Source: Sequoia sempervirens (taxonomy: Eukaryota; Streptophyta; Pinopsida; Cupressales; Cupressaceae). From it: DNA of 64,000 bases. Numbering within the stretch: position 1 is the first letter of the stretch; each line of letters begins with the position of its first letter. The stretch is taken from contig VDFB02275579.1 of NCBI GenBank assembly GCA_007258455.2, forward strand, positions 16,241 to 80,240, written 5' to 3'. Position numbers and translations under genes: made by a program. The notes beneath the pieces are model-generated. The model was given only the letters and a program-made list of their open reading frames with translations, searched no databases and was not told the origin of the DNA. Positions 11,732-22,188 of the stretch are shown here, in pieces.

Positions 11732-12453
11732 GGAGAATTTGTCACACATAACTTTTTTCCGACTTGTTCATGTTGGAGCATCATCCTGGTGGTCTATTGA
11801 TTATCCTAATGTATTTTCTTTTGCTCTCGTCTAGGATAGTGAAATAGGATTGAGTTCATTTAGACGATCTTTTGTGTTTTGAGTCATATCTTGTTATGTG
11901 GTTTTGCTTCCTTGGGTTGTTTGTTCAAACCTCGACGGTCTGATGTCTTATATACAAACACCCTACAATCTGAAGATGAAAAAATCATGATAAAATTGTG
12001 AATCAGATGTAGAGGTGATCCAATCTAGATCAGATTGCTGTATTTTTTCAAAAATAAATCAGTGTAATCCCCAATTAAATCACAATTTTTGAATAAATAA
12101 CAGTCAAATTGTATCTTGAAAATCATAACCTGTTTTGCAACAAAATGTCTATCTGATCTAGATTGGATCTCCTCTGCATCTGGTTCTCAATTTTGTCATG
12201 ATTTCTGCTTCTTCAGATACTAGGGTGTTTGTATATCAGACATCAGACCTTCAAGCATTAGAGAAAAAACCCAAGGAACCAAAGCCACATGCCAAGACAT
12301 GACGCAAGACACAAAAGATCATCCAAATGAACTCAATCCTACTTCATCATCTGAGAGCAGAACAAAATGAATACATCAGGATGATCAGTAGATCACCAAG
12401 AAGGTGCTCCAACATGAATAAGTTGGAAAAAACTAATTTGCGACAAATTCTCC
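11732..12453. repeat. imperfect inverted repeat, arms ~300 bp
   Basis: The left arm starts GGAGAATTTGTC at 11732. Its reverse complement ends at 12453. Landmarks on both arms include TTGGAGCA(T/C)C, a run near ATATACAAACACCCTA and GATCCAATCTAGATCAGAT, and the spacer between the arms is about 100 bp. An inverted duplication of the end of the neighbouring repeat unit is the likely origin. Transcription would give a hairpin. Confidence 0.75.
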
Positions 12454-12990
12454 AACCAAGCCGATAATCTAGTTTTTTGATTGACATAACCTTTATATGT
12501 TTGAATTTCTGCGTTTTCTTCCTCTTTGAAAGGTGGTTTTGAAGTTGAATTATTTGAGTGCTGATGAAAGAAACCCAAACATCTTACTGAAGAATGTCTT
12601 CACATCTTGAACTATGTCTGCCATATTTGATTCCAATGTCAACAACCTTACTTACTGTATATCCTTCTCTTGATTCTTCTTCATCTCTTTCTTTCTCCAG
12701 TGGGTTTAAAGATGAAAAATTGTCTCCAAACCAGTATTTGGTTGAAGACAAAACGCCCAGTCAAGTGCAAAAACAACTCGTAACACATACACTTTGGTGG
12801 CCAAATTTGGGATTTGTGCCATCATACTAAATTGGGCATTTGGCTTAGAAATCTGTTTTCCTAAACTTTCCACCTAATATCCCAGCTGGAAGTGACTGAC
12901 ATGATATGTTACAATGATGAGATATTTTGTGGTATATGTTGTGCATAACTTTTTTACAACTTATTTATGTTGGAGCACCTTCCTGGTGGT

Positions 12991-12995
12991 CTACT
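12991..12995. repeat. target-site duplication of element A, left copy
   Basis: CTACT directly precedes the TGTTG start of A. The identical CTACT follows the CAACA end at 27074-27078. Confidence 0.85.
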
Positions 12996-13296
12996 TGTTG
13001 TGTCTTTTTTCACACATCGCCCCATTGCAAATGGGGACCCCTAATTTTTGCTCCATTTTGGTCTTTTGGCTTTGGTTTTTCTCTCTCTCTCTCTGTCTCT
13101 TTTTTGATGTCTACCTTTCGGGGATTGTGCCCGTCTGTGAGCTTAAATGCGAATTTTGGCCAAGTCCGAAAATTAGGGTTTCCATCTTTCCAGCCAATTT
13201 GTGGTCAAATGAGGTGAATAAATTGAAAACAGAGCTTAACATTGATATCAGTGTGCTTCCAGTAGGCTTCCACTGAAGTTTCGTCAGATTCCGGTA

Positions 13297-14265
13297 ACTT
13301 ACTATTTTTAGTAAGTGTGAAATTCAGGACATTCCTTCAGCATTCTTGAAATTCCGATAGTCACACTGTATCCATAACACATCAAGTTGCTCGTGCGCAA
13401 AATTTGAGCTGAAACTGACAACTTACTATTTTTAGCAGTTCAACTTCCGAAGCAGATTTCAGGGCTTAGATGCAGAGTTTTTCAACGCATGTCTGGTGAA
13501 TCCTTCTGGGTTTTTCGAGACCTTCGCGACAGTATAACATGCAAAATGAGATGACAACTTTCAAAGTTCAGCCTTCAGAGGCTATTTTTAGGGTTTGCAT
13601 GTCAAGGTTTTCTTTGCATGTCGGCATTTTCTTTATGGGTTTTTCGAGAGCTTCGCAGTGATGTGACATGCAAACAGAGATGGTCACTACTTCAGCAACT
13701 TGCTATTTTTAGCAGATACATTCCGGTAGCTGCCTCCCAACACTTCAGAATCACAAACTGATCGCAATGCAACAGAAACGAGAACAAACAGAGATCATTT
13801 GATATGCATGTAGAACAAATTAGGGTTCCCAGCTTCGGGACCCAAAAAGAGGGGTAAAAGGTCAAAATTTTTGAAAACCGGTGTATACCACCGCGATCAG
13901 CATCTTTCAATCTATCCACTGGTAAAATTTGAAGGCAAACAAAGCACTTACTATTTATAGTAAGTCATTTTGGAAACATGCTAAAAATATCAAATCAGTT
14001 GCATGCGTCGATGTCAGCAGGCGGGTCACGTGGTGAGGAGCACCCCATTCAAATTTCAAATCAAATGGAGCTGTGGAGGTATCAGAAACAAGCAGTTACT
14101 ATTTATAGCAAACCACCTTCAGAAATGGGCTAAAAATAGTAAGTCGACCCGAAATAGCAGTGTCGACAGGTTGATGAAGTCGTGAGGATCCAACGCTCAA
14201 AATTTCAAATCATTCTGAGCTTCAAAGATGCAAGAATCAAGAGACTTACTATAAATAGTAGGGCA
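13297..14265. repeat. array of CTATTTTTAG-type palindromes in element A
   Basis: Examples are ACTTACTATTTTTAGTAAGT at 13297-13316, variants at 13421 and 13698, and ACTTACTATTTATAGTAAGT at 13946-13965, with others near 14095, 14135 and 14245. They sit in degenerate units that also carry a GGGTTTTTCGAGAGCTTCGC-like and an ACATGCAAA-like piece. The core fits the C(A/T)8G form of CArG boxes bound by MADS-domain proteins; that function is an inference. Confidence 0.75.
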
Positions 14266-14399
14266 TGGATAAATTGGCGAAGACGAAGAAAAAATGGCTA
14301 AGTGTTGAATTCATCCTTCACCACCTTGAAAATGCACCCACTTCAGTTGGAAGGAAAGCCAGGCATAAAAATTCTAAGAGTCTTGTCCTCCACAGGTGA

Positions 14400-16060
14400 A
14401 ATGCGCCCTCAAGCACAAGAAGCATCAAGAAATTTTCAAGTGTAGACACCTCCAAATGAGCCCTCCTCACAAGCTAAGCATGGAAAAGTTTCTAAGTATG
14501 AAAGTTCATCCTGCTCCTATGGCAAAATGCGCCCAGCTCAAGGTCTCATGTTGGAAAAGTTTCTAAGTATAAAACTCGTCCTCCTCTCATGCCAAAATGC
14601 GCCCAAGGAAAAGTTGGTGAAAGATACATGCAAAATTTTCTAAGTGTAAATTTTCGTCCTCCTCACCCATTAAAATGCGCCCATGCTAAGAAGTTCATAA
14701 AGGAAGTCAAAGGGGTCAAAGTTTTTCGTCCTCACCCATTAAAATGCGCCCATCCTTCATGCATGTGGAAATGCGCCCAAAAGAGGGCATGTGAAGACGA
14801 AACAAGGAAGCTCAAGAGTCACGTTGAAGTTTCATTCTTCTCTCTCTCCCAAATGCGCCCATGCAAAGTCAAAAAGTCAAGAGTGTTTGAATGTGTTTTA
14901 TCCTTCACCATATGCAAAATGCGCCCAAGATAGACTAAGAGTGGCATTGAATATTTTAACCTTCATGAAGTGTGATATGCGCCCAAGTTGAGGTAAGTAA
15001 AAGGGTGAATAAGGAGTGTGGGGGTGAAATTAAAAAAAAAATATATAATGTTGCCTAGGCGTTGGAAGTGAAGTCTTCTAGCAAGTGTAATATGCGCCCA
15101 AGGCACAAAGAGGAGAGATTTAAATGTGCTAGGCCCCCAAGGTGTGGTGAAAACAAAGTGTTGTTTGGGCGTTGGAAATGCTAAGCTTGCAAGGTGGTGA
15201 AATAAAATGGCTAAGGCATGGAAATAGGTATCCTCTCTAAGTGCTAAATGCGCCAGGTGTAGGGTGATGAATAATATGCTAGGCGTTGGGATTTTTGAAT
15301 GAAAAATTTTCTAAGTGAGTTGAAACATAAAAAAAATTTCTCACCATAGGAGGATGAAATAAAATTTTCTAAGGAAAAATTTTCAAGAGTGCTGAATGAT
15401 TCAAAAAAATTTTCTAAGGCAAAGAAATTTTCCTTAGGAGAAAAACACCTAAGTCTGGTGAAGTGATGAATTTTCCTAGAGTCCGAGTGAATTTTGCCAG
15501 TGATGAAGTCAGAAGATGTTAGCAGTGCAGGAACAATAAAAAATTTCCGAGTTAGAGCAAAGAAATACTTCAGGATCGAAGAGCGGGATTAAATTTGTTT
15601 AAAAAATTATTTTTCCAAGGTTCAAAATTCAAGAAAATCAAATGAACCCGTTTGTTGTGTACCCATGAATTCGGCACGTTCTGAATTTTTTTTTCTTTTG
15701 GGTACTGGACGTTTGTGATGAGGAATGGATTTCGAAGTCTTCCACAGTTCGTTGGGACCTTCAGCATGAAGAATTTGATCGGTGCTCAAATTATGAATTT
15801 TCCTAAGGGAAATTTTAAAAATTTCTAAGGCAAATGTGAAGAAAATGTGTTTTCAAGGTAAAATCCTCCAGACATTGAATTTGAAAGGAACTGCCTAGGT
15901 GAATTTGCTCAAATTCTTCTTGGAGATAATCTTCCTGAGCCGGAGATGAATGAAATCAAAATTGTTAATGCTTCAGCTGGTGGAATAAATTTCTTGAAGA
16001 AGATGCAGTTGAGGTTAACACCTTCAAAAGATGATCTTAAAATGCATCTCTGAAATACGC
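14400..16060. repeat. GCGCC array of element A
   Basis: Copies of an AAATGCGCCC-like motif recur from about 14400 to 15260, spaced roughly 40-80 bp, and are often accompanied by TTTTCTAAG(T/G) phrases. They become sparser towards 16060 (AATACGCCC). The same organisation, much longer, occurs in B and C. Confidence 0.8.
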
Positions 16061-16163
16061 CCTCAGGAAGTTGAAATTTGGCTAAGGCATGAAGAATCGT
16101 GAAGAAGGCAAAAGTTGGCTAGTGAAGGCGATGAACGCTTGGAAGTTAGAGCGTGAAAATTAG

Positions 16164-16559
16164 GTAAGTAGAGTGAATTTATGTTATGAAGTGTTCTAAC
16201 ACTCTTCTCCTTGCTTGTTTTGCAGGAGGAACGTCGAGACCAAATGGCGATGACTTAGGAAGATGAAGCAAGTACTCCACGATTACATTTCAACCTCGAA
16301 GGAAGAAAAGTTGCGAAAAATGGCTGTGTTGAGACTTAGTATAACTCAAGATGGAGAAAAGAATGGAAGCTCGAGTAAAGTTGAAGAACAACGTCAAGAA
16401 GATCAAGAACAGTGTGAACGCGTCTACAAATGGGAATCTTCTCGAAGATGGTGGCCATTAGTGGCTCATTTATTGCCCCACTCTCCATTATGGCGGTTTT
16501 TAGGGCGAATCTTGTTTAGGGCTGAAGTGGCACAATCTGGGCCATCCAACCGATTGTAA
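16164..16559 (+). other. intron-like segment and 98-codon frame in element A
   Basis: A GTAAGT donor at 16164 and a pyrimidine-rich TGCAG acceptor ending at 16225 delimit a possible 62-bp intron. A 98-codon frame follows at 16263-16559; its charged N-terminal half (EEQRQEDQEQCER) could be coding. Its C-terminal half overlaps GGCGGTTTTTAGGG and later sequence that is non-coding in B, which argues against a conserved protein. This segment occupies the place where B and C carry the end of their long frame. Confidence 0.25.
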
Positions 16560-16587
16560 TCTGAGCCGTCCGTTGGACTTGGCCATC

Positions 16588-16595
16588 TATAAAAG
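16588..16595 (+). promoter_or_regulatory. TATA box of element A
   Basis: TATAAAAG is followed at once by GGGGAGTTCCCC, a short palindrome also found after the TATA boxes of B and C, and then by CTCATTTGTA. The conserved spacing in three copies supports a core promoter. Confidence 0.7.
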
Positions 16596-16757
16596 GGGGA
16601 GTTCCCCTCATTTGTATCTCATTAGAATTAGATCAGAGTTAGGATAGCAGAGAAGGAGTAGAGAGCAATTAGATAGTTGATAGTATATTTTAGATTGAAA
16701 AGGAAGGAAAGTCTTCCCATTGAATACTTTGTAAGAAGTTGTCATGAATGCTTTCAT

Positions 16758-16763
16758 AATAAA
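16758..16763 (+). terminator. poly(A) signal of element A
   Basis: AATAAA lies in a CATAATAAAAG(G/C)ATTT context about 165 bp after the TATA box. The same context occurs in B at 26000 and in C at 30904-30899. This would set the 3' side of R. Confidence 0.55.
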
Positions 16764-17201
16764 AGGATTTTCATTGATGGTGATGTCTTCTTTGTTATGA
16801 GTAGTTGTTGAGGCTTCTTCGTCCTTCCAATTCACGTAGCATCTTGAAGTAGCTTAAAGTAAAGTAGATTTCATTTCATGCAAGTATTTAGTAATTGTGG
16901 AATGTGGTGCTCGATTTGAACAAGACTTCGCTTGTCCATACCACTAGCGGGCTTGCTGACGGTGGGTTCGCCTTGCGTGGTCAACTGGAACTTTGTGAAA
17001 CTTAACTTCGATTATGGTTTATATGTTGGCATGCGTCGTTGTGATGGCGTCTTCATGTTAGATCGTGATCTAAACATCTTGAGTCACTCCTTTGAAGATT
17101 GCACTAGTTCTGCGGAAGCTGTTCGAAGTGAGGCAAAACGGAACTTGGTTGAAGTCTGTAAGAATTGATTGCCATGTCCCACGCCTTAGAGTAGATTAGA
17201 A

Positions 17202-17206
17202 CTTCT
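17202..17206. repeat. target-site duplication of element B, left copy
   Basis: CTTCT directly precedes TGTTG of B and is repeated at 26746-26750 directly after CAACA. Both flanks belong to element A. Confidence 0.85.
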
Positions 17207-17514
17207 TGTTGTGACCTTTTCACACATCGCCCCATTCAAAATGGAGACCCCCTAAATTTTTCTCCATTCGGGTCTTTTGGCTTTGCCTTTTTTTGGTTTG
17301 TCTCTCTCGGTCTGTTCCTTCTATTTGCTAGTGTACTTACCGTTTGACCTGGATTTGAATTATGACTAAGTCTGAAGGGTTTTTTTCAATGAATTAGGGT
17401 TTATAATTTTCAGACTGCTTTGAGGTCAAATCAATTGGATAATCAACTTTTGAGCTTAGCACTGTTGTTAAAACACCTCAGGTGGACTCCCTTTGAATTT
17501 TCATTGAATTCTGC

Positions 17515-18760
17515 CAACTTTCTATTTTTAGTAAGTGTCAATCTAGGGTTTGCTTTCTCCAGATTTTCACGTTCTGACAATGACACCACATTCTAGGCAC
17601 TTTGAACTCATCCATGGCAAAATTTGAGCAAAAACAAACGACTTGCTATTTTTAGCAGTTCTGCCTTCAGAGGCAATTTCCGGGGTTTGCATGCAGATTT
17701 TCTCAGCGCATGTCGGCATATTCCTTTTGGGTTTTCCAAGAGCTTCGCAACGGTGTAACATGCAAGTGGAACTGGTCACTTTTCTGAAACTTGCTATTTT
17801 TAGCCAGTGCTTGCATGTTGAAGATTTTTCTGGGTTTTTCAAGATTTTTCGGGCAGTGTGACATGCAAAATCATCTGACAGCCAGTTGGTCACTTTTTAG
17901 CTACTTTCTATTTTTAGTGGGTACGCTCCGACAGTTCCCCACACTTCTGAATTGCAAACACTGATCAACATGCAACAGAAACGAGGTCAAACAGAGCTCA
18001 TTTGAGGAACATGCAGGAAAATTAGGGTTTCAAGCTTCAGGGCTAAAAATGAGGAATCAGGCATCAAAATGCCCAAAACTGAAGTATCCACCATGATCAG
18101 TATCCTTCAAGGAGTTTGCTGGCAAAATTTGAAGACAATCGGAGCACTCACTATTTTTAGTAAGGCGTTCTTGACGCAGGCTATAAATAGAAAGTCAATC
18201 TCAGGCACCAGCGCAGACAGGCAAGTTTACCAACAAGGAGCATGCTATTCAAATTTCGACTCGAACGGAGCTAAGGAAGTCTCAGAAACAAGCACTTACT
18301 ATAAATAGTAAGTCACTTCAGAAGCAGCTATAAACAGCAGGTCAACATCAAGTCTCAGTATGAATAGGTCAAACAAATGATGAGGACCCCTTGGTGCGAA
18401 TTTCAAGACAAACGAAGTTGCAGAGAATGAAAAATCAAACACTTGCTACTTTTAGCAGGCATGGACAGAGGAATTAGGGTTTCCTAAAATCAAGGGTGGA
18501 ACAGGACAGTCAAGCAGAAGCGGCATCCAGCCACGGTCATTACACTTCAGGCACTTGGTACGCAAAATTTGAAGACTTTATGAGCGATTACTAGTTTTAG
18601 TAGGTTGCTAAAAATAGCAGGTGCAGACAGGCATCGGGCATCAACAACATGAATCAGTTGAAATTCAGAACAGAGCGAAAATCAAGCTTTCTGGAGTCAT
18701 AAGTCAGTTCAAAGCACGAAATTCAAGGAACTTTCTAAAAATAGAAAGTCAGGGAAAATT
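17515..18760. repeat. array of CTATTTTTAG-type palindromes in element B
   Basis: At least ten cores are present, for example CTATTTTTAG near 17525, 17648, 17795 and 17908, CTATAAATAG near 18302 and CTAAAAATAG near 18735. Most are flanked by ACTT(A/G/T) on the left and (A/C)AAGT or CAGT on the right, which gives 16-20 bp palindromes. They are set 60-150 bp apart in units that also contain an ACATGCAA-like piece. Confidence 0.8.
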
Positions 18761-18909
18761 AGGGTTAGCAGGAGGAAATCACCCTAAATCTGGCAAAAGG
18801 CATGAAACCTACCAGGTTTGATAAAATTTGGAGTCCGGCATCGAAATTCACCTTGATAAGCTGAAGATAGATGAAAATGCTACTAAGTCTGGAAATTGAA
18901 AGCTTCAAG

Positions 18910-20880
18910 GGACAAATGCGCCCCTCTTTGAAGACAAGATGAACTTAAAATTCTCTAAGGCAATCAAATTTGAAGCACCACCTATCCAATGCGCCCCTGA
19001 AGAGAAGACTTCAAAATTCTACCAAGGCACAAATTAAAAGTTCCCCATGCTATTTGCGCCCCTCAGCTTGAAGTTGACAAAAGTTGAAAGCATGACCATT
19101 GAGTTGCGCCCTTGAGGTTAGTGGCTTGAAATTTGACTAAGGCGTGGGGATTAAAATTGGAAGGACCTATCATTTGCGCCCCACTTCAAATTGAAAGCAC
19201 AAAGGGTTATTTGCGCCTAGACTGGGGAGGAATTAGAAAATACTCTAAGGCGTGGAATTGAAAGCTCAACATGAGAAATGCGCCCATCTTACAAGAATTA
19301 AAAGCTTGGCACATGAAATGCGCCCCTCTTTGCAAACTCGCCCAAGTCACATAATGAAAGCTAGACTTGTCATTTGCGCCCTAAACTCAAAGCTCTCCCT
19401 GTGATATGCGCCATGAGAGTTGGGGGTTATATTTGCGCCTGGATTCATTGAGTGCCAAAAGTGAAGGTTACCCCTGCCATTTGCGCCCTTGAGGTTCAAA
19501 ACTTGGAATTTGACTAAGTGATGAAATTTGAAGCTCCATGGCTAAATTGCGCCCTCCCTGAGCATTGAAGAGTGGAAATTTTCTAAGTGTCAAAACTCAA
19601 AGCTCTCCCATTGATCTGCGCCTTTAAGCTTAAGGCACTCAAAATGAAAGTAAAGGTGTTCAAATGTGCCTTGTCTTGGGGAAGAAGATGGAAATTCTCT
19701 AAGTGTGAAAAAGTTAAAGTTGAGAGGTCCCAAATGTGCCTTACTTCAAGAGAAAGGAGTGAAATATTCTAAGTCACGAAATTAAAAGTTGCCCATGTGA
19801 TTTGCGCCTGAGATGTAAACTTGAAGGAAGACATGTCAATTGCGCCTAGCCTGGAGAGGGTGAAATTAAAAGTTTCTAAGGCGTGAAGAATTAAAAGTAG
19901 AAGTACTCATTTGCGCCCTTAAACTTGGAGTATCAAAATTAAGAGCTCAATGCCCTATTTGCGCCCCCAAATGGAAGTTCACCCATGAAATTGTGCCTTG
20001 AGTTGAAGGAGCTGGAAAATACACTAAAACGTCAAAATTAAAAGCTTCCCTTGTGAAATGCGCCCATCACAAGTTGAGAGTTTGAAAATTTTCTAAGTCA
20101 AAAAATTAAAAGCTCCATGATTGATTTGCGCCCTTGAGGAGAAAGTTGAGTGTTTTAAAATTTTAAACTGGAAGGAGACCCCTCCATATGCGCCCAAGCT
20201 GAGAGATGATGGCATGAAAGTTTCTAAGGCGTAGGAATTAAAACCACACACATCCAAATGCGCCCTCAACTTGAAGTCTACTAGGGCAAATGCGCCTCAA
20301 CAAGAAAGAGACAATGATGGAGTTTAAAATTTTCTAAGACATGAAACTTGAAACATCAGGTAGTCATTTGCGCCTGGGAGGAAGGAGGTAATCAAAGAAC
20401 TAAATGTTGAAATTCAAAGCTCCCATGTCTAATGCGAATTAAAAGCTTAACATGGCAAATGCGCCCCACTTCAAATTGAAAGCACAAAGGATAATATGCG
20501 CCTGGGAGAGGAGAGAGGAGCTTGAATTTTTTTAAACACTTAAGATCTGAAGTTAAATGTCTCAGCCACGCCTTGAGAAGAGCTTGAAATTTTCTAAAAT
20601 AATTTTGATCTGGTAAGAACGAATGTGAAGGTTTAACACCTTGAATGCGCCTCAGAGAGAAAATAACTTAGAAATTTTTCTAAGTGCCAGAGAAAGGCGA
20701 GTTGGAAGTCTTATTTGCGCCTGGAGAGCTTAAGTTGGTAAAATAAAAAGGTACCCATGATAGGCGCCTTGAGGAGGTATTGATTTTTGGTGGAAAATTT
20801 GAATACACATAGGTCCATATGCGCCTAAGTCAAAGGGAAGATTGAAGAATAAACTATAAGGCGTTGGAAATAAATGCATA
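18910..20880. repeat. GCGCC array of element B
   Basis: More than 30 copies, counted by eye, of (A/T)(A/T)TGCGCC(C) occur with irregular spacing of about 35-90 bp. They alternate with phrases such as TTCTAAG(G/T)CG and AAATTAAAAG. Both AAATGCGCCC and ATTTGCGCC forms occur. There is no open frame through the array. The unit is too degenerate for a satellite, which suggests a selected or conversion-maintained motif in a decaying tandem array. Confidence 0.85.
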
Positions 20881-21564
20881 ATCTCCAATTTTCGTCTTGG
20901 TTAGCAAGGGGGACGAGTAAATATTTAAGATTGGAAAATTAAAGTCTCCCCCCCTTTTAATTGCTCTTGGCATGATATCCGAAAAATCAAATGAAGATTT
21001 TCTATGGGATTCGATGGCATTTAAATTTTCAAATGGCGTAGGAAGTAATAAAAAATTTCTCTAGGCAATTAAGTTCGAAATTTGCCTAAGACAGAGAAAT
21101 TAATTAAAATTTAATTTAATTATTTTCCAAAGTATTAAATTAAAAGTTCCCCTTTAATTTGGACCTGTGAAATTTTAAAATTCAGACGATTTTAATTGTG
21201 GGGAATTTGTTTTGGATTTGTTATGGACGGAAAATAAATTGTGCCTAGCCATTTTAAAGTGTTGACTTTGATTTTTCACGAATGCTGGTGAAATAAATTA
21301 AATGACAGTTAAATTAAATATGCCATTTTAAAAAAGCGGTGAGATTATTTCAAATCAAAGTAAAATGATTTTTCTCGAAATTACTTCAGTTAGCTGGATG
21401 TAACTGGCAGTCGGGAGGGAAAGTTCAATTTTAAAATGAGGAAAGAATCTCCCAGAATAGCAAATTGCTATGACGACTGTAAGACGGCTGGAATATTCTC
21501 TTTTAAATTTGGAAAATTGCTAAGTCATTAATGGCATTTTCTAAAATAAGCACTAGCTTTTGGT

Positions 21565-21572
21565 TATAAAAA
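21565..21572 (+). promoter_or_regulatory. internal TATA box upstream of the element B gene
   Basis: TATAAAAA lies about 0.6 kb before the long frame and is followed by CTTC and a T/C-rich start region. The identical TATAAAAA occurs at the matching position in C (34916-34909). Conservation in two otherwise diverged copies supports a promoter dedicated to the internal gene. Confidence 0.55.
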
Positions 21573-22188
21573 CTTCGAGGATTTTCATTTTCATCTCACA
21601 AAATTCGAAGCTGAGATTTGTGCTGAAGAGTTGAGAGTAATTGTTGAGTTGTGAGTGATTTCGAAGTTGAGAGTTGCTGAAAGTGTGAGAGGTGTTGAAT
21701 TCGATTTTTCAAGAAGCTTGGATTTCTCGAGATTTGGAGTTGCTGAGATTTAAAAATCTCTGAAGTCGAAATTGTTGGGATTGATCATTAGTTGCGAAGT
21801 TGCTGAGATTCGAAGTAAAATCTGAAGTATAAGCTGCCAAGGTTGAGCATTTTTATTTCTTCAAGTTGCTGAAGGTAAGTATTTAAAGTTGCTAAGATTT
21901 AATATTTTCCAAATTGCTGAAAGTTAGAGTGTGTTTCGAAGTTGAGAGTTGCTGAAGGCTGAAATCGTTTGATTATTTCTCTGAATGCTAGAGGTCGAAA
22001 TTGTTTGAGTTTGAAAGTTGATGAGATTTAAATTTACTGAAGTTGCTAAATGTTTAGAATCAAATCAGAAATAGAAACTGTTGAAACTTTCAAAGTTGCT
22101 GATTTATAACTTTCGAAGTGCTGATTTGAAATTGTTGAAAGTTGCTGATTTATAACTTTCGAAGTTGCTAATTTAAAATTGTTGAAAG

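Larger units (their letters stand above)
11160..12995. repeat. rearranged direct copies of the gag-leader region
   Basis: A segment at about 11180-11780 (with TCTGCCATATTTGATTC and GTCAACAACCTT) is repeated at about 12470-12995. Between them lies an inverted copy of the end of the first unit. The second unit ends at 12995, where element A is inserted, and resumes at 27079, so the original unit can be followed across the insertion. It probably derives from the leader and gag start of the decayed gypsy element. Confidence 0.7.

Noticed and set aside
12914..13276. 120-codon plus-strand frame
   Set aside because: It spans the junction between the target repeat and element A at 12996 and is rich in Phe/Leu/Ser from T-rich and CT-repeat sequence.
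18910..20880. Regular short motif with spacers, superficially like a CRISPR array
   Set aside because: Spacing is irregular (35-90 bp), the repeated core is only about 8-10 bases, the spacers resemble each other, and the setting is a plant retroelement.
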